A stretch of DNA of 52,526 nucleotides from Fimbriimonadaceae bacterium (GTDB lineage: Bacteria; Armatimonadota; Fimbriimonadia; Fimbriimonadales; Fimbriimonadaceae). The position numbers and the translations under genes were made by a program. Shown here one piece after another: positions 1 through 7,359 of the stretch (positions within the stretch are counted from its first letter, which is position 1; every line of letters begins with the position of its first letter). The stretch covers positions 1-52,526 of the forward strand of contig JAICWL010000012.1 in assembly GCA_025934835.1 (NCBI GenBank), given 5' to 3'. The notes under the pieces were generated by a model. The model saw only the letters and a program-made list of their open reading frames with translations. It was not told where the DNA came from and ran no database searches.

Positions 1-765
1 AACGCCGAGTCCGCGTCGCTGGCCCACGGTGAATGAAGCCACGCCATCGTGCCGACCCAAAACGTTGCCGTCCGTATCGATGACCTCGCCGGGCTGGAAG
101 ATATCCGGCCGTGACTTTCGGAGAAACTCGGTGTAGCCGCCTGCCTCGCTGACGAAGCAGATCTCCTGGGAATCCGGCTTGTTTGCAACCGACAACCCGA
201 GGTCCGACGCCAGCGACCTGGCTTCAGCCTTGCTGCGCATCTCGCCCAAGGGGAACCAGGCATGCCGCAGCTGCTCTTGACCGAGCATGTACAGCACGTA
301 ACTCTGATCCTTCGCCTTTGCTCGCGAGCGCAGGAGCCTGTAGCGCCCGTTCATCTGACGGATGCGCGCGTAGTGGCCCGTAGCGAGCCTTTCGCAGCCA
401 AGCTCGCGCATCTTCTCGAGCAGGAGCTCGAACTTGACGTGGCGGTTGCATTGCACACAAGGGTTAGGCGTCCGCCCTGCCGCATACTCGTCGATAAAGT
501 TATCGATGACGGTTCGTCGAAACTCCTCTCGGAAGTTCATTACGTAGTGCGGAATACCGAGCGTTCGAGCTACGCGCCGAGCATCCTCGACCGCGCCCAG
601 GGAGCAGCAACCGGCATGCCGCGGGTCTGTTTGGCTTTCCTGCCAAATCTGCATGGTGAGGCCGATGACCTCGTAGCCCCTTCTTGAAAGAAGCGCTGCC
701 GCGACGCTGCTATCCACCCCGCCGGAGATCGCGACGAGAATGGGTCCACGGGCGCGGCTAGGCAT
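1..765 (-). CDS. mnmA: tRNA-specific 2-thiouridylase MnmA (3' end off window)
   Basis: MnmA activates C2 of the wobble uridine of Lys, Glu and Gln tRNAs with ATP and inserts sulfur. The 255 codons present are the N-terminal two thirds; the stop lies beyond the left edge. The PP-loop ATPase motif SGGVDSS is at residues 14-20. NPCVQCNRHVKF supplies the first catalytic cysteine, ATGHYARI follows, and DSQEICFV carries the second catalytic cysteine. The C-terminal tRNA-binding barrel is missing. The ATG at 765 lies inside the last codons of the VKOR-DsbA gene (8-nt overlap), so the two are probably translationally coupled. The family assignment is firm. Confidence 0.95.
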   Translation of the reverse strand, partial: MPSRARGPILVAISGGVDSSVAAALLSRRGYEVIGLTMQIWQESQTDPRHAGCCSLGAVEDARRVARTLGIPHYVMNFREEFRRTVIDNFIDEYAAGRTPNPCVQCNRHVKFELLLEKMRELGCERLATGHYARIRQMNGRYRLLRSRAKAKDQSYVLYMLGQEQLRHAWFPLGEMRSKAEARSLASDLGLSVANKPDSQEICFVSEAGGYTEFLRKSRPDIFQPGEVIDTDGNVLGRHDGVASFTVGQRRGLGV

Positions 766-1891
766 GGCCGTCGAGCACCGTCTTGTACTTCGGCTCATTC
801 AACACCTCGGCGATATTCGTCGAGTCGGACTGCACGATCGACTTATCCGGTCCGATCACGAAGAACGTCGGAGTCGCACGAATGCCTATTTTGTTCGCCG
901 TCTGGAGATCGCGGTACATCCTCTCGAACACCGGGTCCTTATCGTCCGATATCCGCTTCTTCACGTCGTCGATGTTGAACCCCATCTGGCTTGCCACCGC
1001 GAACACCTGGTCAATTTGGGTGGGAGGATCGGGCAGCGACATGACGGTCATCAGGTACGGCCAGAACTGATGCTTTTCGGCTGCATATTCCCCGACGAGG
1101 GCAGCAGGGGCGGCCATTTTGTGGTCCGGCAGGGACATGAGAGGAAAGTGGCGGTAAACGAGCCGGATCTTGCCCTTATGCTGGTCCACGAAATCGTGCA
1201 TCTCGGGAGTCTTTTTGCGGCAAACCGGGCAGCACATGTCGGCGAATTCCACGACCGTGATCGGGGCTGCGGGGTCTCCATAAATGTTGGCGTCCGCCGG
1301 TACGAGATTGCTGATGCTGACCTCTCCTGAGACTTCGGCCGGCAAATTAGATGAGATGATGACTTCGCGCTGGACAGTCATCGCGATGATGAACAGCAAT
1401 GGGAGACCGATGGCGAGGCCGGTATCGAGAAGAAGGGGGGAGACTGTTGCCGCCTCGGCGGGCTCGGGATCCGTCTGCGCGAGGACCGCGTAAACGATCA
1501 GCGTGATCACCATGGTGATCGCGGATGCGAGGCACCACTTGCAGATCGAATGGATGGTGAAGATCGAGTAGTACTGCAAGTACACGCTTTCGGCGGCGCC
1601 GAAGAGGGCCATCAGAAAGCCCGGCAGCACCAGCTTCCTTGCTGTTGCTTTGGGCGCGAAAAGCCGGATGGCCGCAAGGACTGCAAACACCACGTAAGCA
1701 GCCAAGCCGATGTAGGCAAGTGGTATGCCCAATACGGCGGATGCTCCACTGTTCAGAACTCGCTCGCACTCCGAGGTTTGGCCGCATGGGGGCTCGATCC
1801 CCATTGCCTTGCTCAGAGTCAGAGTGCCCGCGATAAACATCCCCGCAAACGCGAGAACGAGGAGAATTCGGTTAAGAAGTGCGGCCTTCAA
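758..1891 (-). CDS. VKOR-DsbA fusion: disulfide bond-forming membrane protein
   Basis: This 377-residue protein joins a vitamin K epoxide reductase (VKOR) membrane domain to an extracytoplasmic thioredoxin-like DsbA domain. Residues 1-170 hold about five membrane segments with the VKOR cysteines C36 and C42 and the quinone-side pair C117-K-W-C120. The DsbA domain follows, with active-site C221-P-V-C224 and a DsbA-like helical insertion. In this family VKOR oxidises the DsbA domain in cis and passes electrons to quinone, so the protein should drive oxidative folding in the envelope. The start is TTG at 1891; the next in-frame Met (residue 18) would cut the first membrane helix. A TATAAT lies only 8 nt upstream. 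Downstream mnmA overlaps the stop. Confidence 0.93.
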   Translation of the reverse strand: MKAALLNRILLVLAFAGMFIAGTLTLSKAMGIEPPCGQTSECERVLNSGASAVLGIPLAYIGLAAYVVFAVLAAIRLFAPKATARKLVLPGFLMALFGAAESVYLQYYSIFTIHSICKWCLASAITMVITLIVYAVLAQTDPEPAEAATVSPLLLDTGLAIGLPLLFIIAMTVQREVIISSNLPAEVSGEVSISNLVPADANIYGDPAAPITVVEFADMCCPVCRKKTPEMHDFVDQHKGKIRLVYRHFPLMSLPDHKMAAPAALVGEYAAEKHQFWPYLMTVMSLPDPPTQIDQVFAVASQMGFNIDDVKKRISDDKDPVFERMYRDLQTANKIGIRATPTFFVIGPDKSIVQSDSTNIAEVLNEPKYKTVLDGHA

Positions 1892-1899
1892 GAATATCG

Positions 1900-1905
1900 A
1901 TTATA
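1900..1905 (-). promoter_or_regulatory. TATAAT -10-like box close to the VKOR-DsbA start
   Basis: On the minus strand a perfect TATAAT ends 8 nt before the TTG start at 1891. Transcription would begin at or within a few nt of the start codon. I see no convincing -35 box. The pattern matches the leaderless-type starts elsewhere in the window, with slightly wider spacing. Confidence 0.5.
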
Positions 1906-2023
1906 GCTGCCATGGTCTCGGGCGGGTTTTGTTCGCCCGGCGACACTGTCCAACGCTGAATTCCGCTTCGTCGTTCCGTACGAGTTTCGAAACCCGGTAG
2001 TGCACAGTTGTGTCGTACGGGTA

Positions 2024-2236
2024 ATGACAAGTTTTCAGATCGCCGTTCGCTGCCCGGACGTGAAGAACCAGGAGGACGTAATGATCGTGACCCAGTCGCT
2101 CAATGCCTCCCCGGGGATCGGAATGATCAACGTGGACTATCACAACCACGTCGTTCGGTTCATGACGTCGAACCAGGACGGCGGCAAAGACGCGATCAGC
2201 AGGCTGATTGCTGCCGGCTACGAACCGGAAGAGTAG
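2024..2236 (+). CDS. Small HMA-like protein lacking the CxxC metal site
   Basis: This 70-residue protein reads like a ferredoxin-fold heavy-metal-associated (HMA) domain: a first strand (FQIAVRC), a helix with a hydrophobic core, a GIGMINVDYHNHVVRF hairpin, and a last helix ending in the typical AAGYEP. The metal-binding M-x-C-x-x-C loop is absent; only one cysteine (in RCPD) remains there, so classic Cu(I) or Zn(II) chelation is unlikely. The ATG at 2024 is chosen because residues upstream of it are unlike the family. It is divergent from the VKOR-DsbA gene and 21 nt upstream of namZ. Assignment rests on fold pattern only. Confidence 0.6.
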   Translation: MTSFQIAVRCPDVKNQEDVMIVTQSLNASPGIGMINVDYHNHVVRFMTSNQDGGKDAISRLIAAGYEPEE

Positions 2237-2244
2237 AGCGCGAG

Positions 2245-2250
2245 TATCCT
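2245..2250 (+). promoter_or_regulatory. Leaderless-type -10 box (TATCCT) before namZ
   Basis: TATCCT ends 7 nt before the ATG at 2258, with no Shine-Dalgarno sequence between. This is one of eight genes in the window with TANNNT at a spacing of 6-7 nt. Confidence 0.5.
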
Positions 2251-2257
2251 ACGCGGC

Positions 2258-3523
2258 ATGGGGTCGGGGCAGGGCGTCACTGCTACGGGTCTGGATTTGT
2301 TGAGGCTAGACGGCTTCTCGCTCCTCCGCGGCAAGTCGATCGGCGTGGTCTGCAACCAGGCTTCGGTCGATCATCAATACGTTCATATCCTCGATCTCCT
2401 ACATCCTCTATCGAAGGCTGGCCACATCAGGCTGAAGGCGATCTTCGGCCCGCAGCACGGCCTGTTCGGCCACACGCAAGACAACATGGTCGAGTGGGAG
2501 GGCGCGGGCGCAGAAAACGCCGGCGTTCCGATTTATTCGCTTTACGGCGACCACCGGATTCCGACCTCCGAGATGCTCGAAGGGATCGAGGTGCTGGTCA
2601 TCGATATCCAGGACGTTGGCTCGCGGTACTACACGTTCGCCTGGACGATGGCGCACTGCATGCAGGCATGCGAAAGCGCCGGAGTGGCGGTGTTGGTTCT
2701 CGACCGGCCGAACCCGATCGGCGGACTTCAGGTCGAGGGTGCTGTGCTCGATCCAGAGTTCGCCAGCTTCGTCGGCTTGCATCCGCTTCCAATTCGGCAC
2801 GGCATGACGGCATGCGAGCTCGCTGGCTATTTTCGGTCGGCTTTTTACCCGAGGTGCGCCCTAAGCACGGTGACGATGCAAGGTTGGTCGCGGAGCGATT
2901 ACATTGACGACACCGACGCGCCATGGGCAGTGCCGTCACCGAACATGCCGACCGTGGATACGGCGGTCGTTTATCCCGGCGCATGCCTACTCGAAGCAAC
3001 GAACATCAGTGAGGGCCGAGGCACGACACGCCCGTTCGAGACGTGGGGCAGCCCTCTCGTCAACGGTCCGGAGCTGACGCGGGCCCTAAACTCGCTCAAC
3101 CTGCCAGGAGCTCACTTTCGCCATCTAGAGTTCCAGCCGACGTTCCAGAAGTACGTTGGACGCACTTGCCACGGAGCGTTCACGCATGTGCTCGAGCGCC
3201 GAGGCTTCGAGCCGGTGCTCACCTACGTCGCGATCATGCAGGAGATCATTCGGCAGATTGGAATCGTCGACTCGAGTCACCTGCCTGTCACGGAGACGTT
3301 CGTGCCGGATGGCGAGGAGACGAAGCTGAGCGGATTCGCGTGGCGCCGACCTCCCTACGAATACGAGCGCTCGAAATTGCCGATCGACATACTCGCCGGG
3401 AATGCCTGGCTGCGTTCGGCCGTGGAATCGCTTGTGCCTTTGGCAGAAATCCGCGAAAGGTTCTTGGCCGAGTGCTCGGAATTTGAGCCGATTCGACGTG
3501 CCCACCTTTTGTACCCGGTGTAG
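2258..3523 (+). CDS. namZ: DUF1343 / NamZ-type exo-beta-N-acetylmuramidase
   Basis: The protein (421 aa) matches DUF1343, the family of NamZ, which releases N-acetylmuramic acid from the non-reducing end of peptidoglycan fragments. Family blocks are visible in order: GVVCNQAS near the start, FGPQHGLFG, IYSLYG, a VIDIQDVGSRYYTF strand, LVLDRPNPIGG, and a central ISEGRGTTRPFE segment. Length is normal for the catalytic domain. The ATG at 2258 gives no signal peptide or lipobox, whereas many homologues are exported, so this copy may act on recycled fragments inside the cell (inference). It follows the HMA-like gene by 21 nt and appears to have its own leaderless promoter. Confidence 0.88.
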   Translation: MGSGQGVTATGLDLLRLDGFSLLRGKSIGVVCNQASVDHQYVHILDLLHPLSKAGHIRLKAIFGPQHGLFGHTQDNMVEWEGAGAENAGVPIYSLYGDHRIPTSEMLEGIEVLVIDIQDVGSRYYTFAWTMAHCMQACESAGVAVLVLDRPNPIGGLQVEGAVLDPEFASFVGLHPLPIRHGMTACELAGYFRSAFYPRCALSTVTMQGWSRSDYIDDTDAPWAVPSPNMPTVDTAVVYPGACLLEATNISEGRGTTRPFETWGSPLVNGPELTRALNSLNLPGAHFRHLEFQPTFQKYVGRTCHGAFTHVLERRGFEPVLTYVAIMQEIIRQIGIVDSSHLPVTETFVPDGEETKLSGFAWRRPPYEYERSKLPIDILAGNAWLRSAVESLVPLAEIRERFLAECSEFEPIRRAHLLYPV

Positions 3524-3579
3524 GCCAATGCTGCCATTTTATGGCCTTTGGAGAGAAGCACTTATAGTTTATTGCCGTG

Positions 3580-3608
3580 TTGCCTTTTTTTCCTGAAAAC
3601 CTTAATAT
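3580..3608 (+). promoter_or_regulatory. Sigma-70-type promoter for the prepilin-like gene
   Basis: TTGCCT (3580-3585) and TAATAT (3603-3608) are separated by exactly 17 nt that include a T-run, in the AT-rich part of the 193-nt gap after namZ. A start near 3615 would give a leader of about 100 nt before the ATG at 3717. A weak GCCAT-TTT-ATGGC hairpin at 3533-3545, just after the namZ stop, might help end upstream transcription. Confidence 0.55.
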
Positions 3609-3716
3609 TCGTATGCAATCATTCGGGTGTAAGTCGGGCTCAAGAAGGGTTCGACGGCCTTGGGCGGACTACACGGAGGTCGCCGCGCCGGGTCACCACC
3701 AAGCAAGCGGGACATC

Positions 3717-4667
3717 ATGAACAGGGCCTTCACTCTTATTGAACTTCTCGTCGTCATTGCGATTATCGCAATACTTGCGGCCATTCTCTTCCCGGTTTTC
3801 GCGCAAGCGAAGGTCGCTGCGAAGAAAGCCGTCGCCATCTCCAATCAAAAGCAGATCAGCCTTGCGCTGCTGCTGTACACGGGAGATTACGACGACACTT
3901 ATCCTCGTCAGGACAGCTGCGTCGCCGGCAGCTCATTGAATCCGGATCTCGTGAACGCGCCGCACAACAATCCGGGTGTAGGCTGCACCACGAAGTCGTT
4001 TTACGATCGCGTCAACCATTTTTCCTGGCAGAAGTATCTGATGCCGTACTCGAAGAACGAGCAGCTCTTCGAGCATCCTCTTCGACAGCACGACACCACG
4101 AACTGGAACGTGAACGGCGAGCTGTATGGCTCGTTCGCTCTTAACCTGGGCTTCACGGGAGCGCTAGACACGAACGCCGGCAACACTCCGAACAAGGCAT
4201 TCGGCAACCGCGTGCCTTTCACCGGAGGAACTCAGTCTGGTATCCCGAACGTTTCTGCGGCGGGCATCCTGATGGAGTACCCGGTGGGGGCGAGCTCGGT
4301 GATTCCAACGATGACCGACGACAATGCGCCCTCGACGAGCGCTTTGACGGCGTACCCGGTGGCGGTGCGGGAGTACTGGCGCTATAAGCTCATGAAGGGC
4401 ACGGTCACGGATTGTGTGAACGGCACTTCGGGCACCGAGCCCGACCCGCAAAAGGTAGCAGCGGGTGGCATCATCATCGGATTTGCCGATGGGAGCGCGA
4501 AGTTCATGCAGGCCGCCGCGTTCCTCGGCAAGACGCCGACGAAGGCTGAGATCTTCAACGGCGGAGACTTCAGCTTCGGCAACGACTGCTCGAACTTCAG
4601 CGGAAACCTCGGATATACGGTGATCAACACGAACATCGACTATCCGCTGTGGGGCTTCACAAGATAA
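3717..4667 (+). CDS. Prepilin-like secreted protein (type IV N-terminal methylation motif)
   Basis: The 316-residue product begins [13 protein letters not shown], a very short leader followed by the F-T-L-I-E signature cleaved and N-methylated by prepilin peptidase, then a hydrophobic helix ending [10 protein letters not shown]. That ending is typical of a large Armatimonadota family of prepilin-like proteins (known pattern). The rest is a soluble domain with an early DYDDTYP segment and a GFADGSAKF motif near the C-terminus, resembling the H-x9-DG region of DUF1559-like pseudopilins. Such proteins use a type II secretion or type IV pilus machine; the ligand is unknown. The ATG at 3717 is set by the leader. 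The stop overlaps the next gene as TAATG. Confidence 0.85.
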   Translation: MNRAFTLIELLVVIAIIAILAAILFPVFAQAKVAAKKAVAISNQKQISLALLLYTGDYDDTYPRQDSCVAGSSLNPDLVNAPHNNPGVGCTTKSFYDRVNHFSWQKYLMPYSKNEQLFEHPLRQHDTTNWNVNGELYGSFALNLGFTGALDTNAGNTPNKAFGNRVPFTGGTQSGIPNVSAAGILMEYPVGASSVIPTMTDDNAPSTSALTAYPVAVREYWRYKLMKGTVTDCVNGTSGTEPDPQKVAAGGIIIGFADGSAKFMQAAAFLGKTPTKAEIFNGGDFSFGNDCSNFSGNLGYTVINTNIDYPLWGFTR

Positions 4668-4864
4668 TGAGACTGGCCCTGGCATTTGCGCTGATCGCCT
4701 GCGTGATCGCCACCGGCTGCAACGCAGGCGTGACCGAGTCCGACACAGCGAAAATGAGGAAAGAGTTCTCCCAGGCAAACTACGAGAAAGCGATGATCGC
4801 TGCGGGCAAAGGCGCGCAACTCCAAAAGGAGAAGCAGGCCGCGGCATCTCGCGGCGAGCAGTAG
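4667..4864 (+). CDS. Small lipoprotein, 65 aa
   Basis: The start [18 protein letters not shown] is a type II signal peptide with lipobox I-A-T-G-C18; cleavage would leave a lipidated peptide of about 48 residues rich in Lys, Gln, Ala and Glu and probably helical. No domain is recognised. The ATG at 4667 shares the A of the upstream TAA stop (TAATG), so translation is coupled to the prepilin-like gene and the two may work together at the envelope (inference). A terminator-like hairpin follows 25 nt after the stop. Confidence 0.75.
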   Translation: MRLALAFALIACVIATGCNAGVTESDTAKMRKEFSQANYEKAMIAAGKGAQLQKEKQAAASRGEQ

Positions 4865-4889
4865 CTTCGGTCGGGACTGAAAGGAGAGA

Positions 4890-4918
4890 GGGCCGGCGGC
4901 AAAGTCGCCGGCCCTTAT
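4890..4918 (+). terminator. Intrinsic terminator after the prepilin-lipoprotein pair
   Basis: A perfect 9-bp stem, GGGCCGGCG (4890-4898) with CGCCGGCCC (4906-4914), has a 7-nt loop and is followed by TTATT. The T-tract is short but the stem is very stable, and the next promoter begins 18 nt downstream. Confidence 0.75.
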
Positions 4919-4935
4919 TCACATTCGGCTTCCGC

Positions 4936-4941
4936 TATAAT
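4936..4941 (+). promoter_or_regulatory. Leaderless-type -10 box (TATAAT) before darA
   Basis: A perfect TATAAT ends 7 nt before the GTG at 4949. It overlaps an in-frame ATG at 4940, which therefore cannot be the start if this box is used. The family N-terminus (MKL...) agrees with the GTG. Confidence 0.6.
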
Positions 4942-4948
4942 GTCGCCA

Positions 4949-5278
4949 GTGAAGCTGGCGGTATGCATCGTTCACAATCGGGACAAAGGGCGAGTGACCG
5001 ACGAGCTCATCAAGGCCGGTTTCAAGTTCACGGTGATCGGCTCTACCGGCGGTTTTCTTCGCGAGGGGAATACCACCATCCTCATCGGCGTCGAAGAAAC
5101 CGAGATTCAACTTCTCCAAAAGCTGCTCGCTCAGAATTGCAAGAGCAGGGAACAGCTTGTCAATGTCATGCCATTCGAAGCTGCGCCTCCGGGCGCGTTC
5201 ATTCCTAGCCCAGTTAAGGTGCCCGTAGGGGGCGCCGTGATGTTTCTCCTGAACGTTGAGCAGTTCCACCGATTCTAG
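4949..5278 (+). CDS. darA: PII-like cyclic-di-AMP receptor (DarA/PstA family)
   Basis: DarA proteins are trimeric PII-like sensors that bind cyclic di-AMP. The 109-residue product has the family order: VKLAVCIVHNRD first strand, a helix, TGGFLREGNTTILIGVEE (the conserved G-G-F-L-x-x-G-N-T-T loop), then CKSREQ and a glycine-rich C-terminal strand (VPVGGAVMFLL). Start choice: the GTG at 4949 gives the canonical N-terminus and lies 7 nt after TATAAT. holB overlaps its 3' end by 23 nt, the same neighbour as yaaQ-holB in Bacillus. What it regulates is unknown in most bacteria; a c-di-AMP cyclase would have to be encoded elsewhere. Confidence 0.9.
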   Translation: MKLAVCIVHNRDKGRVTDELIKAGFKFTVIGSTGGFLREGNTTILIGVEETEIQLLQKLLAQNCKSREQLVNVMPFEAAPPGAFIPSPVKVPVGGAVMFLLNVEQFHRF

Positions 5279-6218
5279 GCTCGATCAGCTAGTCGGGCTC
5301 AGGTCGGCCAAACGCGTTATCCGGTCCCTGGCGTCCCGGAGCTCGGGTGTTCACGCGGTCCTTCTTTACGGTCCGGAAGGGAGCGGCAAGTCCCAGCTTG
5401 CTGCCGCGCTCGCGGAGCTGTGGCTCTGCCAGAACCCGGGCCCCGAAGGGGCGGACGGTGAGTGCAGAGCATGTCAGGCGTTTTCACGCGGCACGAGCGT
5501 GGATGTTCTGCGCATCGCTCCCTCGGGTCTCAGCCGCATCATTCCGAATAGCGCGATCACTTACGACGCTCAAAAGAAGGACGAGCCGCAGGCGCCACTC
5601 GTCGAGTTCTTCCGCACCCCGCCTATGCTGTCGAGGCACAAAGTGGCGATCATTTCCGACGCAGACAGGATGAATCCCGCTGCATTCAGCGCTCTACTGA
5701 AAACGCTGGAGGAGCCGTACCCGTTCGCGAAGCTGATTCTGACGACCTCGACGGTGCGCTCGATGCCTGCGACTATACAATCTCGCACGCTCGCGGTTGC
5801 GTGCGAACTGCCATCCAGTGAAGAACGCTCGAAGCTATCCTCCGGACTGCCAGATTCGGCCATTCGGCTTTCCGAGGGTGCGCCGGGCCGCATCGCGCGC
5901 ATTTCGGAAAAGCCGGGACCGTATGTCAAGCTGGCGAACTTCGCATCAGGATTGGCCGACCGCTCGCCCGGCGAGGCGCTCGTCGCCGCCGAGGAGTTCC
6001 GGGCGATTGCCGATGAGTTTGAGTCGGTCGCCGGCGGGGCCCGGGCGGGCAATACCGAGGCGCTCGAACTGCTTGCCATCCAGCTTTCCGGGCCGGAGTT
6101 GGCGCGGCCCGAATGGACAAGGGCGGTGATCGAAGCGCACCGAAGAATTCGGGCAAACGGCTCGTTTCCGATCGTAGCGGACGCGCTGTTCGCCGAGATC
6201 CTCGAGCAGCGTGCCTAG
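5256..6218 (+). CDS. holB: DNA polymerase III delta' subunit
   Basis: HolB is the delta' subunit of the clamp loader that places the beta clamp on DNA. The 320-residue protein has an AAA+ domain with Walker A GPEGSGKS, a zinc-module region with three visible cysteines (the family usually has four), the segment IISDADRMNPAAFSALLKTLEEP equivalent to Walker B and sensor regions, and a C-terminal helical collar. The start is a TTG at 5256 inside darA; no closer start preserves the N-terminal helix. The darA-holB link is conserved in other phyla. A separate sigma-factor promoter begins about 40 nt downstream. Confidence 0.9.
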   Translation: MSSSTDSRLDQLVGLRSAKRVIRSLASRSSGVHAVLLYGPEGSGKSQLAAALAELWLCQNPGPEGADGECRACQAFSRGTSVDVLRIAPSGLSRIIPNSAITYDAQKKDEPQAPLVEFFRTPPMLSRHKVAIISDADRMNPAAFSALLKTLEEPYPFAKLILTTSTVRSMPATIQSRTLAVACELPSSEERSKLSSGLPDSAIRLSEGAPGRIARISEKPGPYVKLANFASGLADRSPGEALVAAEEFRAIADEFESVAGGARAGNTEALELLAIQLSGPELARPEWTRAVIEAHRRIRANGSFPIVADALFAEILEQRA

Positions 6219-6257
6219 CGGTCCCTCGTAACCTCACTGCAATCGCTCGGGGACCCT

Positions 6258-6286
6258 TTGGTTGGGAACCCGAACTCGGATATGAT
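6258..6286 (+). promoter_or_regulatory. Sigma-70-type promoter for the ECF sigma operon
   Basis: TTGGTT (6258-6263), a 17-nt spacer and TATGAT (6281-6286) form a reasonable housekeeping promoter. It covers the upstream in-frame ATGs at 6282 and 6285, which favours the ATG at 6318 as the sigma-factor start, with a leader of about 25 nt. I do not see a typical ECF-type AAC...CG(T) promoter, so autoregulation is not evident. Confidence 0.45.
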
Positions 6287-6317
6287 GCGTACTACGCTCC
6301 AGATTCAGGTAACTGAG

Positions 6318-6914
6318 ATGTTCTTTTCGGTGACGACAGAGAGGGTGCCCGCTAGACTGAACAGGGCCGCGCTTTTCGATGACCTCGTGAAGCAAACGCA
6401 CCGGCAGGCTTACAGCCTCGCCTTCAGATTGACCGGCAACTCTTCTGAAGCGGAAGACCTCGTCCAAGAGTCGCTTGTACGAGCCTATCGCTTCTTTCAC
6501 CGATACGACGAGTCGCTTCCATTTTCTAGCTGGCTCTATCGGATCATGGCGAATGCGCACATCGACATGGTGCGCCGCCGGGGCCGGTTGAGAACCACGA
6601 GCATAGAAGGATCGGGCGCCGACGGGTCGTCCACTTGGGATCTACCGGATCCCGAAGCTTCACCGGATCGTTTGATGCTCGAAAGTGCGCTCGACGAGCC
6701 GGTTCAAACGGCACTTATGGCGATGACGCCTGAGTTTCGTACCGCGGTCCTACTCGCCGATGTGGAAGGGATGGCGTATGAAGAGGTAGCGGAGATCATG
6801 AAGACGTCTGTCGGGACAGTCCGATCGCGGATTCACCGAGGTCGCAAGCAATTGCGGTCGCACCTCCTCAAGAACGCTCCAGAAACCTACCGGAGTTTGT
6901 GCGATGAACTGTAA
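6318..6914 (+). CDS. ECF-type RNA polymerase sigma factor (RpoE/SigW-like)
   Basis: This sigma-70 family ECF factor directs RNA polymerase to stress promoters. Region 2 reads EAEDLVQESLVRAYRFF with SWLYRIMANAHID (-10 recognition) and basic MVRRRGR after it. Region 4 near the C-terminus reads MTPEFRTAVLLADVEG, then the HTH MAYEEVAEIMKTSVGTVRSR with IHRGRKQLR. Length from the ATG at 6318 is 198 aa, normal for group-4 sigma factors. An upstream ATG at 6258 is open but overlaps the promoter. The anti-sigma gene overlaps its last 11 nt, the usual coupling for a sigma/anti-sigma pair. The following RseB-like and HtrA genes suggest an envelope-stress role (inference). Confidence 0.92.
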   Translation: MFFSVTTERVPARLNRAALFDDLVKQTHRQAYSLAFRLTGNSSEAEDLVQESLVRAYRFFHRYDESLPFSSWLYRIMANAHIDMVRRRGRLRTTSIEGSGADGSSTWDLPDPEASPDRLMLESALDEPVQTALMAMTPEFRTAVLLADVEGMAYEEVAEIMKTSVGTVRSRIHRGRKQLRSHLLKNAPETYRSLCDEL

Positions 6915-7359
6915 AACCGTCCAGTCTCATCTCTCGGCCTATCTCGACCGAGAGCTTTCCGGCGAGGAAATGCTCGATATTCGCGCGCACCTTTCAGAGT
7001 GCTTCGTGTGCTGCGAAGAAGAGACGGAGCTCAGATCTCTGAAGCGCCTGCTAGGCAGGCTGCCGGCCATCGAGCCTTCCGGTGACTTGGAGCAAAGGCT
7101 CCTTGCCGTCGTGGGCGCAGCCCGTACCGGAGAGCGCAAGCCGGGCCGCCAGGCTCCGTTTGTGCTATTTGCCGGGGTGACGGCGTGCGCCATGGCGATC
7201 ACACTCGCCTTCCTTTCTAAGAGCCACACGACCCCGGCGGAAGCGACCATGCAGTCGCAAGACATCGCCTTCGAGGCGCAGCGTATCCACGATTACACCG
7301 GAGGAGGCGATGCCTATGGGGCTCCGATTGTGTCCGCCGCAAGCTATGCCGGCCGCTAG
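6904..7359 (+). CDS. Membrane anti-sigma factor with zinc-binding (zf-HC2/ZAS) domain
   Basis: The 151-residue product starts with a ZAS domain: C3, then H29-x3-C33-x2-C36 in RAHLSECFVCCEEE, which binds Zn and clamps the cognate sigma factor. One transmembrane helix (FVLFAGVTACAMAITLAF, about residues 83-105) separates this cytoplasmic part from an external tail of about 45 residues without a recognisable sensor domain. It overlaps the sigma gene by 11 nt and the next gene by 14 nt. By analogy with RseA/MucA it should hold the sigma factor at the membrane until regulated proteolysis (inference). Confidence 0.88.
   Translation: MNCKTVQSHLSAYLDRELSGEEMLDIRAHLSECFVCCEEETELRSLKRLLGRLPAIEPSGDLEQRLLAVVGAARTGERKPGRQAPFVLFAGVTACAMAITLAFLSKSHTTPAEATMQSQDIAFEAQRIHDYTGGGDAYGAPIVSAASYAGR

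Noticed and set aside
262-687. Plus-strand open frame of 141 codons
   Set aside because: It lies antisense to mnmA, whose family motifs are unmistakable; the frame is a by-product of GC-rich codon use.
4940-4948. ATG at 4940 as the darA start
   Set aside because: It overlaps the TATAAT box and adds residues before the conserved V/M-K-L start; the GTG at 4949 fits better.
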